DNA of 64,000 bases. Origin: a virus. The position numbers and the translations under genes are program-made. Below are positions 53,933-62,018 of this stretch, piece after piece (the stretch's first letter is position 1; every line of letters begins with the position of its first letter). The notes beneath the pieces are model-generated. The model saw only the letters and a list, made by a program, of their open reading frames with translations, was not told the origin of the DNA and did not search any database. The stretch is taken from positions 1-64,000 of the IMG/VR virus record IMGVR_UViG_3300046694_000196. One strand, written 5' to 3'.

Positions 53933-55288
53933 ATGATAGAACAGACCATACTGTCGAGCCTCGTCCAGCACGAGGCTTACGCGCGGAAGGCCGTGCCGTA
54001 CCTCCGAGAGGAGTACTTCTCAGACTCGTCTGACCGGGCCCTCTACTCCCTCATCGATTCTTTCTTCAAGAAATACAACAGGCTCCCGAACCGTGAGGTC
54101 CTCCGCGTAGAGCTCGACTCGCTGAGCGTCAACCAGACCCTCTACGACGAGGTCTCCGAGAAGATAACTGCTCTCTCGAACGTGGTCACCGACGACCTGG
54201 ACTGGTTGATCGACCAGACCGAGAAGTTCTGTCAGGACAAGGCGATCTACAACTCCATCATGGAGTCTATCCAGATCCTCGACGGCAAGTCGAAGCTGGA
54301 CAAGGGCGCGATACCGGACCTGCTCCAGGAGGCCCTCGCGGTCTCTTTCGACGAGTCAGTGGGACACGACTACCTGGAAGACGCCGAGGCCAGGTTCGAC
54401 GCCTACTCAGACGAGGACTCCCGCATCAAGTTCTCGATCGACCTGATGAACAAGATCACGGGCGGCGGTCTCTCCAGGAAGACCCTGAACGTCTGGATGG
54501 CAGGCACCGGCGGCGGCAAGTCCATGTGGATGTGTCACGAGGCCGCGAACAACCTGCTCGACGGCAAGAACGTCCTGTACGTGACGCTCGAGATGAGCCA
54601 GGCCAAGATCGCCGAGCGCATCGACGCCAACCTCCTGGACGTCAACGTCAACCTCGTCAAGGACATGCCCAAGGAGGTCTACCTCAAGAAGATCAGGAAG
54701 CTGAAGGAGAAGACCCTCGGAAAGCTGATCGTCAAGGAGTACCCCAGCACCGGAGCCCACGCGGGACACCTGAGGTTCCTCCTCAACGAGCTGAAGACCA
54801 AGAAGAACTTCGTCCCCGACATCATCTACGTCGACTACATCAACCTGTGCGCGTCGTCTCGACTGAAGCCGGGCAACGTCAACTCCTACACCTACATCAA
54901 GGCCATCGCGGAAGAGCTCCGCGGCCTAGCAGTGGAGCAGGACCTGGTGCTGGTCACGGCGACCCAGGTCACCCGTACGGGCTACGGCGCGTCTGACATC
55001 GACCTCACCGACACCTCAGAGTCCTTCGGCCTGCCCGCGACGGCAGACCTGATGATCGCGATCATCGTGACGGAAGAACTGGACGAGCTCGGGCAGGTCA
55101 TGTTCAAGCAGCTCAAGAACAGGTACGGCGACCCCAACTACTACAAGAAGTTCCTGGTCGGTCGCGACGGCGGGAAGATGAGGTTCTACGACATAGCGAA
55201 CGACAACGAAGAGCCGGTGTTCGACAAGACCAAGGCAGGAGAAAAGACAAGTGGCAGCAACGGAAAGTTCGAATCTCTACGCTTCTGA
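53933..55288 (+). CDS. 41: Replicative DNA helicase gp41
   Basis: A 451-residue DnaB-family hexameric helicase (T4: 475 aa). Walker A GTGGGKSM is near 190, VLYVTLEMSQAKIAERID follows, Walker B is IIYVDYINL near 302, and the C-terminal RDGGKMRFYDI is typical. It unwinds DNA at the fork together with the primase gp61, which is not in this window. The start is ATG, 49 bases after uvsX. Confidence 0.96.
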   Translation: MIEQTILSSLVQHEAYARKAVPYLREEYFSDSSDRALYSLIDSFFKKYNRLPNREVLRVELDSLSVNQTLYDEVSEKITALSNVVTDDLDWLIDQTEKFCQDKAIYNSIMESIQILDGKSKLDKGAIPDLLQEALAVSFDESVGHDYLEDAEARFDAYSDEDSRIKFSIDLMNKITGGGLSRKTLNVWMAGTGGGKSMWMCHEAANNLLDGKNVLYVTLEMSQAKIAERIDANLLDVNVNLVKDMPKEVYLKKIRKLKEKTLGKLIVKEYPSTGAHAGHLRFLLNELKTKKNFVPDIIYVDYINLCASSRLKPGNVNSYTYIKAIAEELRGLAVEQDLVLVTATQVTRTGYGASDIDLTDTSESFGLPATADLMIAIIVTEELDELGQVMFKQLKNRYGDPNYYKKFLVGRDGGKMRFYDIANDNEEPVFDKTKAGEKTSGSNGKFESLRF

Positions 55289-55547
55289 CGACGACGTCGA
55301 GATGTTCAAGGACGTCAGGTACCTCTTCAACGTCGAGGACTACCCACAGCTGAGCGAGATAGACGAGGAGGTCATACTCAAGTCGTGGCTCTACTACCGG
55401 CACAACCCCGAGAACAGCTACGCCAGGGTGCTAGACAGGGCTTCTTTCTACATCAAGCACGGCCTGACTCCCGCCTACTACAGCGACGAGGCCGGCTCTA
55501 TGCTAGTCGTCACCTCGAAAGAATTTATCCAGCGAAAGATGAACTAG
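55251..55547 (+). CDS. Hypothetical protein, 98 aa
   Basis: A GTG start overlaps the end of gene 41 by 38 bases, with AGGAG upstream. The product (MAATESSNLYASDDDVEMFK) is acidic and helical, with YPQLSEIDEEVILKSWLYYR and YIKHGLTPAYYS. Unknown. Confidence 0.62.
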   Translation: MAATESSNLYASDDDVEMFKDVRYLFNVEDYPQLSEIDEEVILKSWLYYRHNPENSYARVLDRASFYIKHGLTPAYYSDEAGSMLVVTSKEFIQRKMN

Positions 55548-55548
55548 A

Positions 55549-55755
55549 ATGACAGAAATGGAAATCGGAGTAGTCGAGGACGCCATCGCGTGGTTCGTCA
55601 CTACCGCGGACTACAAGATCATGTTCTCAGACGTGCAGGAGAAGGAGTTCCGGGAATCTATGAATAAATACCCCGAGTCCCTGAAGAGGCTCGTCGCGAA
55701 CTACTGGGACCAGTACCTCAACTATGCCCCTGATACACAGGAACAACGACTCTAG
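55549..55755 (+). CDS. Hypothetical protein, 68 aa
   Basis: It starts one base after the preceding stop. The product (MTEMEIGVVEDAIAWFVTTA) is helical and acidic. It overlaps the PAAR gene by 32 bases. Unknown. Confidence 0.58.
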   Translation: MTEMEIGVVEDAIAWFVTTADYKIMFSDVQEKEFRESMNKYPESLKRLVANYWDQYLNYAPDTQEQRL

Positions 55756-55990
55756 GTCCTGCGGGGCCCTCACGATAGCCTCCCAGACAAAGGTGTCGGT
55801 CGCCGGCCAGGCAGTCGCACTCGTAGGAGACGTCGAGTCTCACGGCGGGGGAGCGTTCAACGAGAACGGCCGGAAGGTCTCCATAGACGGCATACACGTC
55901 GTCTGCGTGGGAGACTCCGCAGCCACTGACTCCCTCCTGCACCCGAACCCCTCTGCCGCTACCGGTTTCTCCAAGTTCTCGGTCTCCTGA
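55724..55990 (+). CDS. PAAR-motif baseplate spike tip protein
   Basis: An 88-residue protein with the PAAR-like arrangement: HRNNDSRSCGALTI, VAGQAVALVGDVESHGGG, VSIDGIHVVCVGDSAATD and SLLHPNPSAATG. It corresponds to T4 gp5.4, the sharp metal-stabilised tip on the central spike. Regularly spaced His and Cys residues could hold the metal. Only a weak upstream signal is seen; it overlaps an early-type small gene. Confidence 0.82.
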   Translation: MPLIHRNNDSRSCGALTIASQTKVSVAGQAVALVGDVESHGGGAFNENGRKVSIDGIHVVCVGDSAATDSLLHPNPSAATGFSKFSVS

Positions 55991-55993
55991 GCC

Positions 55994-56001
55994 GATAAAT
56001 A
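55994..56001 (+). promoter_or_regulatory. GATAAATA late-promoter variant for the lysis genes
   Basis: GATAAATA 4 bases after the PAAR gene and 18 bases before the endolysin ATG. The variant is shared with the holin. Confidence 0.55.
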
Positions 56002-56019
56002 CGTCAAGGAGACCCACAC

Positions 56020-56844
56020 ATGCTCAGCAGAGACCAGTTCGTAAAGGTAGTGGCAGGCGCGACCACGGCAAAGATCAACGCGTACATAGACCCGATATTC
56101 AACGCGATGCAGGAGTTCGGGATCGACACTTCTGAGAGACAGGTGATGTTCCTGGCGCAGGTGCTCACCGAGTCGGGCGCGCTGTCAGTAGTGGTCGAGA
56201 ACCTCAACTACTCTGCGGCGGGGCTGCTCAAGACGTTCCCGAAGTACTACCGCAACCAGGTCGAGGCCAACGCGCACGCGAAGCAGCCCGTGAAGATAGC
56301 TTCTCGAGTCTACGCCAGCCGCATGGGCAACGGGAACGAGGCGTCCCAGGACGGCTGGAAGTACAGGGGCCGCGGCCTCATCCAGATAACCGGCAAGAAC
56401 AACTACGTCTCGTTCGGTGAGGCCATCGGCCGCGACCTGACTGACGACCCGTCCTACCTGGAGACCCCCGAGGGTGCCTCTCGCTCGGCTGCCTGGTTCT
56501 GGAACGTCAACAACCTCAACAGGTTCGCGGACAGGAAAGACATCACCGGCTGCTCCAGGGCAGTGAACGGCGGCACCAACGGACTCGAGGAGCGCAAGCG
56601 CTACTACGCACACGGGCTAGACGTGATATCTGGCGACGCACCGTCTCCGGGCGTCGCCTTCACTACCCTCAAGGTAGGCTCGTCAGGTCCGGCAGTGGTG
56701 GAGATACAGACGCTGCTGGGCATCACCGCAGACGGACAGTTCGGCCCCGGCACCGCCGCGGCGGTCAAGACATTTCAGACCAGGAACGGCCTCGCGGCCG
56801 ACGGAATCGTGGGCCCGGCGACCTACGAAGAGTTGAAGAAGTAG
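56020..56844 (+). CDS. Endolysin: GH19-type catalytic domain plus peptidoglycan-binding domain
   Basis: A 274-residue endolysin. The first about 200 residues are a chitinase-class-I-like lysozyme: FLAQVLTESGALSVVVENLN has the catalytic Glu in the TESG context, followed by WKYRGRGLIQITGKNNY and AVNGGTNGLEER. Residues about 215-274 form a PG_binding_1 domain (VGSSGPAVVEIQTLLGI, DGQFGPGTAAAVKTFQ, DGIVGPATY). There is no signal peptide, so release needs the holin. It heads a lysis cassette with two spanins. Confidence 0.93.
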   Translation: MLSRDQFVKVVAGATTAKINAYIDPIFNAMQEFGIDTSERQVMFLAQVLTESGALSVVVENLNYSAAGLLKTFPKYYRNQVEANAHAKQPVKIASRVYASRMGNGNEASQDGWKYRGRGLIQITGKNNYVSFGEAIGRDLTDDPSYLETPEGASRSAAWFWNVNNLNRFADRKDITGCSRAVNGGTNGLEERKRYYAHGLDVISGDAPSPGVAFTTLKVGSSGPAVVEIQTLLGITADGQFGPGTAAAVKTFQTRNGLAADGIVGPATYEELKK

Positions 56845-56845
56845 A

Positions 56846-57268
56846 ATGTTCTCTTCCCTTAAACTTTACCTAGCGGCTGGCGTGGCCGTGGCCCTCGTGG
56901 TCGCTGTCGGGTCGTTCGTGGTGTACAAGAAGACCATGGAGGCCGAGGTCGCCACCCTGAAGACCGAGAAGGCCCAGCTCCAGTCGAACGTCGACAAGAT
57001 GAAGATTGCAGTGCAGCTCAGCGAGCAGACCGTGAAGCTCCAGCAGGAAGCTGCCAAGAAACAGGCCGAGACCAACGGGGCGCTCGCGAAGTCACTGGCC
57101 GAGGCCGAGGCCGAGAACCTCGACAGGATATCGAAGCTCAAGGACGAGGACCTGGCGGCCCGCAGCGTGTCTGAGCCTGACAACGTAGAGAAAGAGATAA
57201 ACGATGCCTTCAAAGAAGTCAACGCTGCTGTGCGCAGCGCTACTGTTCCCGCCCCTGCTGGCAAGTAG
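56846..57268 (+). CDS. Inner-membrane spanin (i-spanin, Rz-like)
   Basis: A 140-residue protein with one N-terminal transmembrane helix (LAAGVAVALVVAVGSFVVY, about 9-27) followed by a long periplasmic coiled coil (about 30-110) and a Pro-ending tail. This is the Rz-type layout. It follows the endolysin by one base and contains the start of the lipoprotein gene in another frame. Together the pair fuses inner and outer membranes at lysis. Confidence 0.8.
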   Translation: MFSSLKLYLAAGVAVALVVAVGSFVVYKKTMEAEVATLKTEKAQLQSNVDKMKIAVQLSEQTVKLQQEAAKKQAETNGALAKSLAEAEAENLDRISKLKDEDLAARSVSEPDNVEKEINDAFKEVNAAVRSATVPAPAGK

Positions 57269-57563
57269 CTGCACCTCCGACCGGGTCGATCGCGTCCAGG
57301 TGACCACCGCTACCGCTACGATCCACGTGCAGAAGCAGGGCGCTCCTCGACCGCCAGCGCTCAAGGACGTGAAGTGGTTCGTGGTCACCGAGAACAACTT
57401 CGAGGCCCTCAAGGCCAAGTTCGCGAAGGACGGCAAGGCCCTCGCGGCGTACGGCCTGACCCCCGCAGACTTCAAGGCCCTGCTCGCGAACCAGTCCGAG
57501 CTCCTGAGGTACATCAAGCAGCAGCAGGCTATTATCGTCTACTACGAGAAGAACACGGACTGA
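57204..57563 (+). CDS. Outer-membrane lipoprotein spanin (o-spanin, Rz1-like)
   Basis: A 119-residue protein whose N-terminus STLLCAALLFPPLLASSC ends in a lipobox-like ASSC, so it should be a lipoprotein. It overlaps the i-spanin gene by 65 bases out of frame, as Rz1 overlaps Rz. It is longer than typical Rz1 and has a C-terminal globular part (WFVVTENNFEALKAKF), so an added function is possible. Confidence 0.75.
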   Translation: MPSKKSTLLCAALLFPPLLASSCTSDRVDRVQVTTATATIHVQKQGAPRPPALKDVKWFVVTENNFEALKAKFAKDGKALAAYGLTPADFKALLANQSELLRYIKQQQAIIVYYEKNTD

Positions 57564-57579
57564 AGCAAGGACCTACATC

Positions 57580-58242
57580 ATGACGAAGACGAGACTCATC
57601 GGCGACGTGCACGGCGCCATGGACAGGTACCTCAGGATCATCGAGGGCGCAGAGCAGTCGGTGCAGGTCGGTGACTTCGGCATCGGCTTCCGTGCCAACC
57701 CGACCCACCTGTACGACTACAAGAAGCACCTCTTCATCCGCGGTAACCACGACTGGCCTCAGGGCTGCGCCGCCGAGGTGAACTGGATACCCGACGGGTC
57801 GATCACGGTCATCCCGGACACTTCAGACTCGGTCATGTACGCCGGCGGCGCCTGGTCCATCGACTGGGCCTACCGCACCGAGCACGTGTCCTGGTGGAGA
57901 GACGAGGAGCTGTCGCAGCACGCCCTGGACAAGATCGTCGAGGATTACGACCGGGCCAGGCCCAAGGTCATGGTCACCCACGAGATGCCCCAGTCGGTCG
58001 TGACAGAGTTCGGGATCAAGATCTTCGACGTGCCGTCGCGGACGAGAGACGCGTTCGACCGGATGCTTGCGATACACAGGCCGTCGCTCTGGGTCGGCGG
58101 ACACTGGCACCTGCCCTTCGACCGAGTCATCTACGGCACCAGGTTCATGGTGCTCGACTGCGACAGCTGGATCGACCTTGACCTTGCAGGCGACTGCCTC
58201 GAAGGTGAGCAGCAGAGACTGGCAAAACTTCACTATCTCTAA
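57580..58242 (+). CDS. Metallophosphoesterase, 220 aa
   Basis: A calcineurin-type phosphoesterase with LIGDVHGAMDRY (Asp9, His11), VQVGDFGIGF, LFIRGNHDWPQ, VMVTHEMPQ and VGGHWHLPFD. All five metal-ligand motifs are intact. Phage enzymes of this type include PP2A-like phosphatases and nucleases; the substrate is unknown. It is followed by a repeated promoter-leader cassette. Confidence 0.9.
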   Translation: MTKTRLIGDVHGAMDRYLRIIEGAEQSVQVGDFGIGFRANPTHLYDYKKHLFIRGNHDWPQGCAAEVNWIPDGSITVIPDTSDSVMYAGGAWSIDWAYRTEHVSWWRDEELSQHALDKIVEDYDRARPKVMVTHEMPQSVVTEFGIKIFDVPSRTRDAFDRMLAIHRPSLWVGGHWHLPFDRVIYGTRFMVLDCDSWIDLDLAGDCLEGEQQRLAKLHYL

Positions 58243-58303
58243 AATAGTAGTTTACATCCTCTCCGGAATGGTATATCTTAGAATTATCAAATCGGAAAGG
58301 AAC
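58241..58303 (+). repeat. Promoter-leader cassette, copy 2 (copy 1 at 2886-2947)
   Basis: Identical to copy 1 over the first 25 and last 19 bases, with divergence confined to the -10 and early transcribed region. It overlaps the stop of the phosphoesterase gene. Confidence 0.85.
58251..58277 (+). promoter_or_regulatory. Early-type promoter within cassette copy 2
   Basis: TTTACA (58251-58256) and a TGG-preceded TATATC (58272-58277). Confidence 0.72.
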
Positions 58304-58309
58304 TCTGCA

Positions 58310-58486
58310 ATGTTTATCAAAGCCGCAAACGGAATGAAGTACCGTTTGGTACGCAACTCAGACCACTCTGATGAGTGGGTTGTTGTCGAACTTCATGCCG
58401 GCTCAAGGGATAAGACGGTGTTTCACGGTACGAAGTCTGAGTGTTCTGAGTGGATAGAACACAACGGGCACGACGAATGGAATTGA
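58310..58486 (+). CDS. Hypothetical protein, 58 aa
   Basis: The ATG follows the cassette's GGAAAGGAAC. The product (MFIKAANGMKYRLVRNSDHS) is a small beta-rich protein with WVVVELHAG. It is slightly AT-rich. Its only relation to the gene after cassette copy 1 is the shared leader; the proteins do not look alike. Confidence 0.65.
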   Translation: MFIKAANGMKYRLVRNSDHSDEWVVVELHAGSRDKTVFHGTKSECSEWIEHNGHDEWN

Positions 58487-58501
58487 AATTTACTGCAATC
58501 T

Positions 58502-58522
58502 AGAGGCCTCCGGGCCTCTTTT
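58502..58522 (+). terminator. Intrinsic terminator
   Basis: AGAGGCC (58502-58508) and GGCCTCT (58513-58519) around TCCG, followed by TTT. Confidence 0.85.
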
Positions 58523-58526
58523 GTCG

Positions 58527-58555
58527 TTTACGTACCTGCTAGATTAGTTTATACT
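58527..58555 (+). promoter_or_regulatory. Early-type promoter
   Basis: TTTACG (58527-58532), 17-base spacer, TATACT (58550-58555), directly after the terminator. Confidence 0.75.
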
Positions 58556-58579
58556 GGTCGAGAAACAGAAAGGTGCACC

Positions 58580-58762
58580 ATGTTCGCTTCGATCATCATC
58601 TACTCCATCTCACTCGTCTTCTTCGTCCTGGGACTCCTGTTCCTCGGCGCGACGTTCCAGCCCGGCACGTCGAAGGGCACGGGACAGCTCGTCTGCCTGT
58701 TCTTCTTCTGCTTCTTCCTGCTCATCGCCGCCGGCGTAGCACTGGTGGGGGCTCACGTATGA
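58580..58762 (+). CDS. Two-pass membrane protein, 60 aa
   Basis: Two hydrophobic segments (residues 3-24 and 38-57, the second with QLVCLFFFCFFLLIAAGVAL). AGGTG lies before the ATG. It is coupled to a second membrane protein by an ATGA overlap. Unknown; possibly an exclusion or membrane-stress protein, which is speculation. Confidence 0.65.
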   Translation: MFASIIIYSISLVFFVLGLLFLGATFQPGTSKGTGQLVCLFFFCFFLLIAAGVALVGAHV

Positions 58763-58938
58763 TGGCTGTTCTGTTCTTCACCGCTGCCATGCTGGTCTAC
58801 GTCTTGTCGGTCGCGTTCTCGGGACTGAGTCGCGACGCGTCGGTGACGATGGGCCACCGAGTGGTCGCCGGGTGGATGGGAATTGCCCTGCTGTGCGTAG
58901 CGCTGATCCTAGCGATGTTCGGGAGCACGTACGTCTGA
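58759..58938 (+). CDS. Two-pass membrane protein, 59 aa
   Basis: Two hydrophobic segments (VLFFTAAMLVYVLSVAFSGL and MGIALLCVALILAMFG) joined by a basic loop. Its stop overlaps the CCA enzyme start (TGATG). It probably acts with the preceding protein. Confidence 0.62.
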   Translation: MMAVLFFTAAMLVYVLSVAFSGLSRDASVTMGHRVVAGWMGIALLCVALILAMFGSTYV

Positions 58939-60221
58939 TGCCATCGGAGTCCTACATGATGAGACAAGTGAAGACCTACCGGGTCGGCGGCAGCGTCCGC
59001 GACGAGCTGATGTTCGTAGACCCCAAAGACCGTGACTACGTAGTGGTCGGCTCTAAGGAAGAGTGGATGCTGGGCGGCGGCTTCAAGCGAGTCGGCCACG
59101 ACTTCCCGGTGTTCCTGCACCCCGAGACGGGTGAAGAGTACGCGCTGGCACGCACCGAGCGTAAGACGGGTGCGGGCTACTCAGGCTTCGAGACAGAGAC
59201 CGAGGGCGTGTCCCTGACAGACGACCTGCGCCGCCGCGACTTGACTATCAACGCCATGGCCCTGGACGAAGAGACCGGTGAACTGGTCGACCCGTTCGGG
59301 GGCGAGCGAGACCTGCGAGACCGGGTCCTGCGACACGTGGACCCCGACGGCTTCAAGGAAGACCCTGTCCGGGTCCTGCGGCTGGCTCGCTTCCTGGCCA
59401 GGTGGCCTGGCTTCCTGCCCGCCAAGGACACCGTCAAGCTGTGCAGGGAGATGGTCGAGGCCGGAGAGCTGGCACACCTGACTCCCGAGCGAGTCACCGC
59501 CGAGATGACGAAGGCCCTGACCGAGAAGTCTCCGAGCCGGTTCTTCGTCTTCCTGCGGATGGTCGGCGCCCTGGCCGTAGTGTTCCCTGAGGTCCAGGCC
59601 CTGGCGGGGGTCGAGCAGCCCTACGAGCACCACCCCGAGGGAGACGCCTTCGTGCACACCATGACGGTGATGGACCAGGCCGTTGACTGGGACGGGACTA
59701 CAGACCCGTTGGAAGCTTTCGCCGCGCTGGTGCACGACCTGGGCAAGGCAAAGACTCCCCGCGAGAAATGGCCGCACCACTACGGCCACGAGGAGGCCGG
59801 CTACTGGGTCGTCCAGTCGATGGCAGACCGCCTGAAGTTGTCGAACGAGTACAGGCACGTCGGCGCCATGGTCGCCCGGTACCACATGCACGTCCACAAG
59901 CTGCACGAGCTGCGGGCCAAGACGGTGCTGAAGATGTACCAGGACGTCAACACCAAGAGCTACTCGCGAGTGACACAAGTGCTGGCGAACGTGGCGAGGT
60001 GGGACGCCTCCGGCCGCGGACCGTTCTACTCAGGGCGCCGCTACGACAACGCGGTCGTACTGGGAGACGTATTCGACGCGCTGGACGAAGTCAAGCTGTC
60101 GAACCACTTCGGCGAGGGACAGATATCAGAGATGACGGTACACGAGATCAAGGACTTCCTGTACAGGGAGAAGCTGAGGGTCATCGACGCAACTAGGAGC
60201 AGACACTATGATCGATACTGA
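58938..60221 (+). CDS. cca: CCA-adding tRNA nucleotidyltransferase with HD domain
   Basis: A 427-residue enzyme that restores or adds the 3' CCA of tRNAs. The N-terminal YRVGGSVRDELMFVDPKDRDYVVVG (class II head, GGxVRD and DxD), RRRDLTINAMALDEETGELV, FGGERDLRDRVLRHV and EDPVRVLRLARFLAR blocks are all intact. The C-terminal HD domain has VHTMTVMDQAVDW and ALVHDLGKAKT. The length is that of bacterial multifunctional CCA enzymes. No tRNA genes are seen in this window. The start at 58938 is set by the TGATG overlap. Confidence 0.94.
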   Translation: MPSESYMMRQVKTYRVGGSVRDELMFVDPKDRDYVVVGSKEEWMLGGGFKRVGHDFPVFLHPETGEEYALARTERKTGAGYSGFETETEGVSLTDDLRRRDLTINAMALDEETGELVDPFGGERDLRDRVLRHVDPDGFKEDPVRVLRLARFLARWPGFLPAKDTVKLCREMVEAGELAHLTPERVTAEMTKALTEKSPSRFFVFLRMVGALAVVFPEVQALAGVEQPYEHHPEGDAFVHTMTVMDQAVDWDGTTDPLEAFAALVHDLGKAKTPREKWPHHYGHEEAGYWVVQSMADRLKLSNEYRHVGAMVARYHMHVHKLHELRAKTVLKMYQDVNTKSYSRVTQVLANVARWDASGRGPFYSGRRYDNAVVLGDVFDALDEVKLSNHFGEGQISEMTVHEIKDFLYREKLRVIDATRSRHYDRY

Positions 60222-60447
60222 AGACAAGAGAAACGGTGAATGGAACCCGATCGAAACGGTCCCAAAGGACGGCGGCTGTTTCGAAGTTCTCTATGAGGAC
60301 GGGACTACTGAGCAAGAAGTGTATTGGAGCGATACCCGGTATTGCATGATAGGCCCTCCTCAAGGTTCTTGCGGTCCTGGGCTTCTCTCTACCGAAGCAG
60401 GCCACCTACCGATCGGTGACGGGATAACCCACTGGCGCCTAGCGTAG
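60208..60447 (+). CDS. DUF551-like hypothetical protein, 79 aa
   Basis: The pattern W.PI..VP..GG.FEVLY.DG...........WRL (GEWNPIETVPKDGGCFEVLY ... THWRLA) resembles DUF551-type phage proteins of unknown function. It overlaps the CCA gene by 14 bases. It is slightly AT-rich. Confidence 0.65.
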   Translation: MIDTEDKRNGEWNPIETVPKDGGCFEVLYEDGTTEQEVYWSDTRYCMIGPPQGSCGPGLLSTEAGHLPIGDGITHWRLA

Positions 60448-60474
60448 AATAGAGTCAGACAAGGAGATCATACC

Positions 60475-60768
60475 GTGGAAGACAAGAGAAACTACGTCGT
60501 CTTTCGTGACGACCTGGGAAACCGAATGCTGCTGTCGGGCGTGTACGACCAGGGCGCAGACTTCTGGCGATGCCTAGAAATATCACTGACGCTCGGCATC
60601 ACGAGGGAAGACGACTTCTACGAGGTACCGATCGTGGACGACGAGCTGTGCTTCCCGCACGTGAAAGTCGAAGTGACGCACCCGTCCTTCTTCCACGGGT
60701 ACTGTGACGGGTACCTCATCGGCGGACCGACTTTCGACGAGGTAGCGAGGGAGTCCGGCGATGCCTAA
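60475..60768 (+). CDS. Hypothetical protein, 97 aa
   Basis: A GTG start with AAGGAG upstream. The product (MEDKRNYVVFRDDLGNRMLL) is acidic and beta-rich, with a Cys/His-rich C-terminal part (SFFHGYCDGYLIGGP). It overlaps the ligase-like gene by 8 bases. Unknown. Confidence 0.65.
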   Translation: MEDKRNYVVFRDDLGNRMLLSGVYDQGADFWRCLEISLTLGITREDDFYEVPIVDDELCFPHVKVEVTHPSFFHGYCDGYLIGGPTFDEVARESGDA

Positions 60769-61738
60769 CCACCTCCGACACCTGGAAGACATGATGCTCC
60801 TCGAGGGGAGGGCCGGGTTCGACAAGGCCCTCCGGGTCTTCCGAGACCTCACGTCGGGGGAGCTGCAGCACTTCAGCGTCAAGTACGACGGCGCGCCCGC
60901 GGTCTTCTTCGGCAAGACTCGATACGGAGAGTTCGTCGCGACGAAGTCGATCTTCAACAAGAAGCCGGTCGCGTTCTACTCGTTCCTGGACTCACGACTA
61001 GACGACATGCCGGAAGGACTCGCCCGCAAGGTAAGGGCCCTGCTACTGTCCTGCCTGTCCCTGCCGATGAACAGCGCGGTCCAGTGCGACCTACTCTTTT
61101 CCGAAGAAAGTGACAAAGCACACACTGTGCTGCTAGACGGCTACGGGAAACAGAACGAGAGGAAGTACGTGACTCTCCACCCGAACGTGATACGGTACCA
61201 CTTTCGAGAGGGCACGCCCGATGCATCACGGATAGAGTTCTCTTGCGTAGGCCTCGTACCCCACACCTACTACTCGGTCGACGACGAGCTCAGACTGGCT
61301 CCGTGCGCGGCGTTCGACGTCGAGTGGTCGCGGTACGTCTTCACGATGGACACACACCTGCGGGGCACTGCGCTCAACGTCACTCCCGTCATGTTCCGTC
61401 GTACTCCCCCGTCTTCGTTCGAGACCGCCCACACCCCCCAGACGATGAACGGCTACGTCAGGGCCGGCCGGTCTTTCCCCGCCGACAACCCGGTCGAAGA
61501 CGCGTACAAGTGGCTCTCTGAGATGAAGGACTACCTTCTCTCTCAGGTGATGGAACGCGAAGAATCGTGGGCGACGAGGCGCACCTTCTTGACCGTCGCG
61601 GGGCACGAGATCGACACCAGCCACGAGGGCCTGGTGTACGACAACGGTGAGTTCTCCTGCAAGCTGGTGAACCGGAGGGAGTTCTCGATCGCGAACTTCT
61701 CGCAAGACTACGTCAGAGGGTGGAAGCCGAATAAATAA
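60761..61738 (+). CDS. Divergent nucleotidyltransferase/ligase-like protein (DUF6267-type)
   Basis: The N-terminus LRHLEDMMLLEGRAGFDKAL and VKYDGAPAVFFGKTRYGEFV match a family found in many T4-like marine phages. The KYDG (about residues 42-45) is the KxDG motif I of the covalent nucleotidyltransferase superfamily (DNA/RNA ligases and capping enzymes). EGLVYDNGEFSCKLVNRREF (about 291-310) fits motifs IV-V. Together they suggest an ATP-dependent ligase-like enzyme, possibly acting on RNA. This is pattern-based; the known members are uncharacterised. Confidence 0.72.
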   Translation: MPNHLRHLEDMMLLEGRAGFDKALRVFRDLTSGELQHFSVKYDGAPAVFFGKTRYGEFVATKSIFNKKPVAFYSFLDSRLDDMPEGLARKVRALLLSCLSLPMNSAVQCDLLFSEESDKAHTVLLDGYGKQNERKYVTLHPNVIRYHFREGTPDASRIEFSCVGLVPHTYYSVDDELRLAPCAAFDVEWSRYVFTMDTHLRGTALNVTPVMFRRTPPSSFETAHTPQTMNGYVRAGRSFPADNPVEDAYKWLSEMKDYLLSQVMEREESWATRRTFLTVAGHEIDTSHEGLVYDNGEFSCKLVNRREFSIANFSQDYVRGWKPNK

Positions 61739-61757
61739 AAATAAACGGAGTACAAGG

Positions 61758-62018
61758 ATGCTGAAGCTTCTAGGCGCACTGTGCGGCGTGTCGATACTGA
61801 CAACCGTCTTCCTCCTGACGCAGATGCCCGTCACCACCGACGCAGCCAGCGTAAACCTGATAAAGGTCATCGGAGAACTGAACTCGCAGATCGGGGAACT
61901 TGAGACCACTGTCTCGTCTCTCCAAGACAAGGTGAACAACATTGACCAGAACTACGCCGAAGCGAACAAAGACGGGGCTTCCCCGAAGCAAGGTAGACAC
62001 GACTCCGCGGCTCAATGA
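61758..62018 (+). CDS. Membrane-anchored or exported coiled-coil protein, 86 aa
   Basis: An N-terminal hydrophobic segment (LLGALCGVSILTTVFLL, residues 3-19) is followed by a coiled coil (IGELNSQIGELETTVSSLQD). GGAG precedes the ATG. The end overlaps the next gene by 77 bases. Unknown. Confidence 0.6.
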   Translation: MLKLLGALCGVSILTTVFLLTQMPVTTDAASVNLIKVIGELNSQIGELETTVSSLQDKVNNIDQNYAEANKDGASPKQGRHDSAAQ

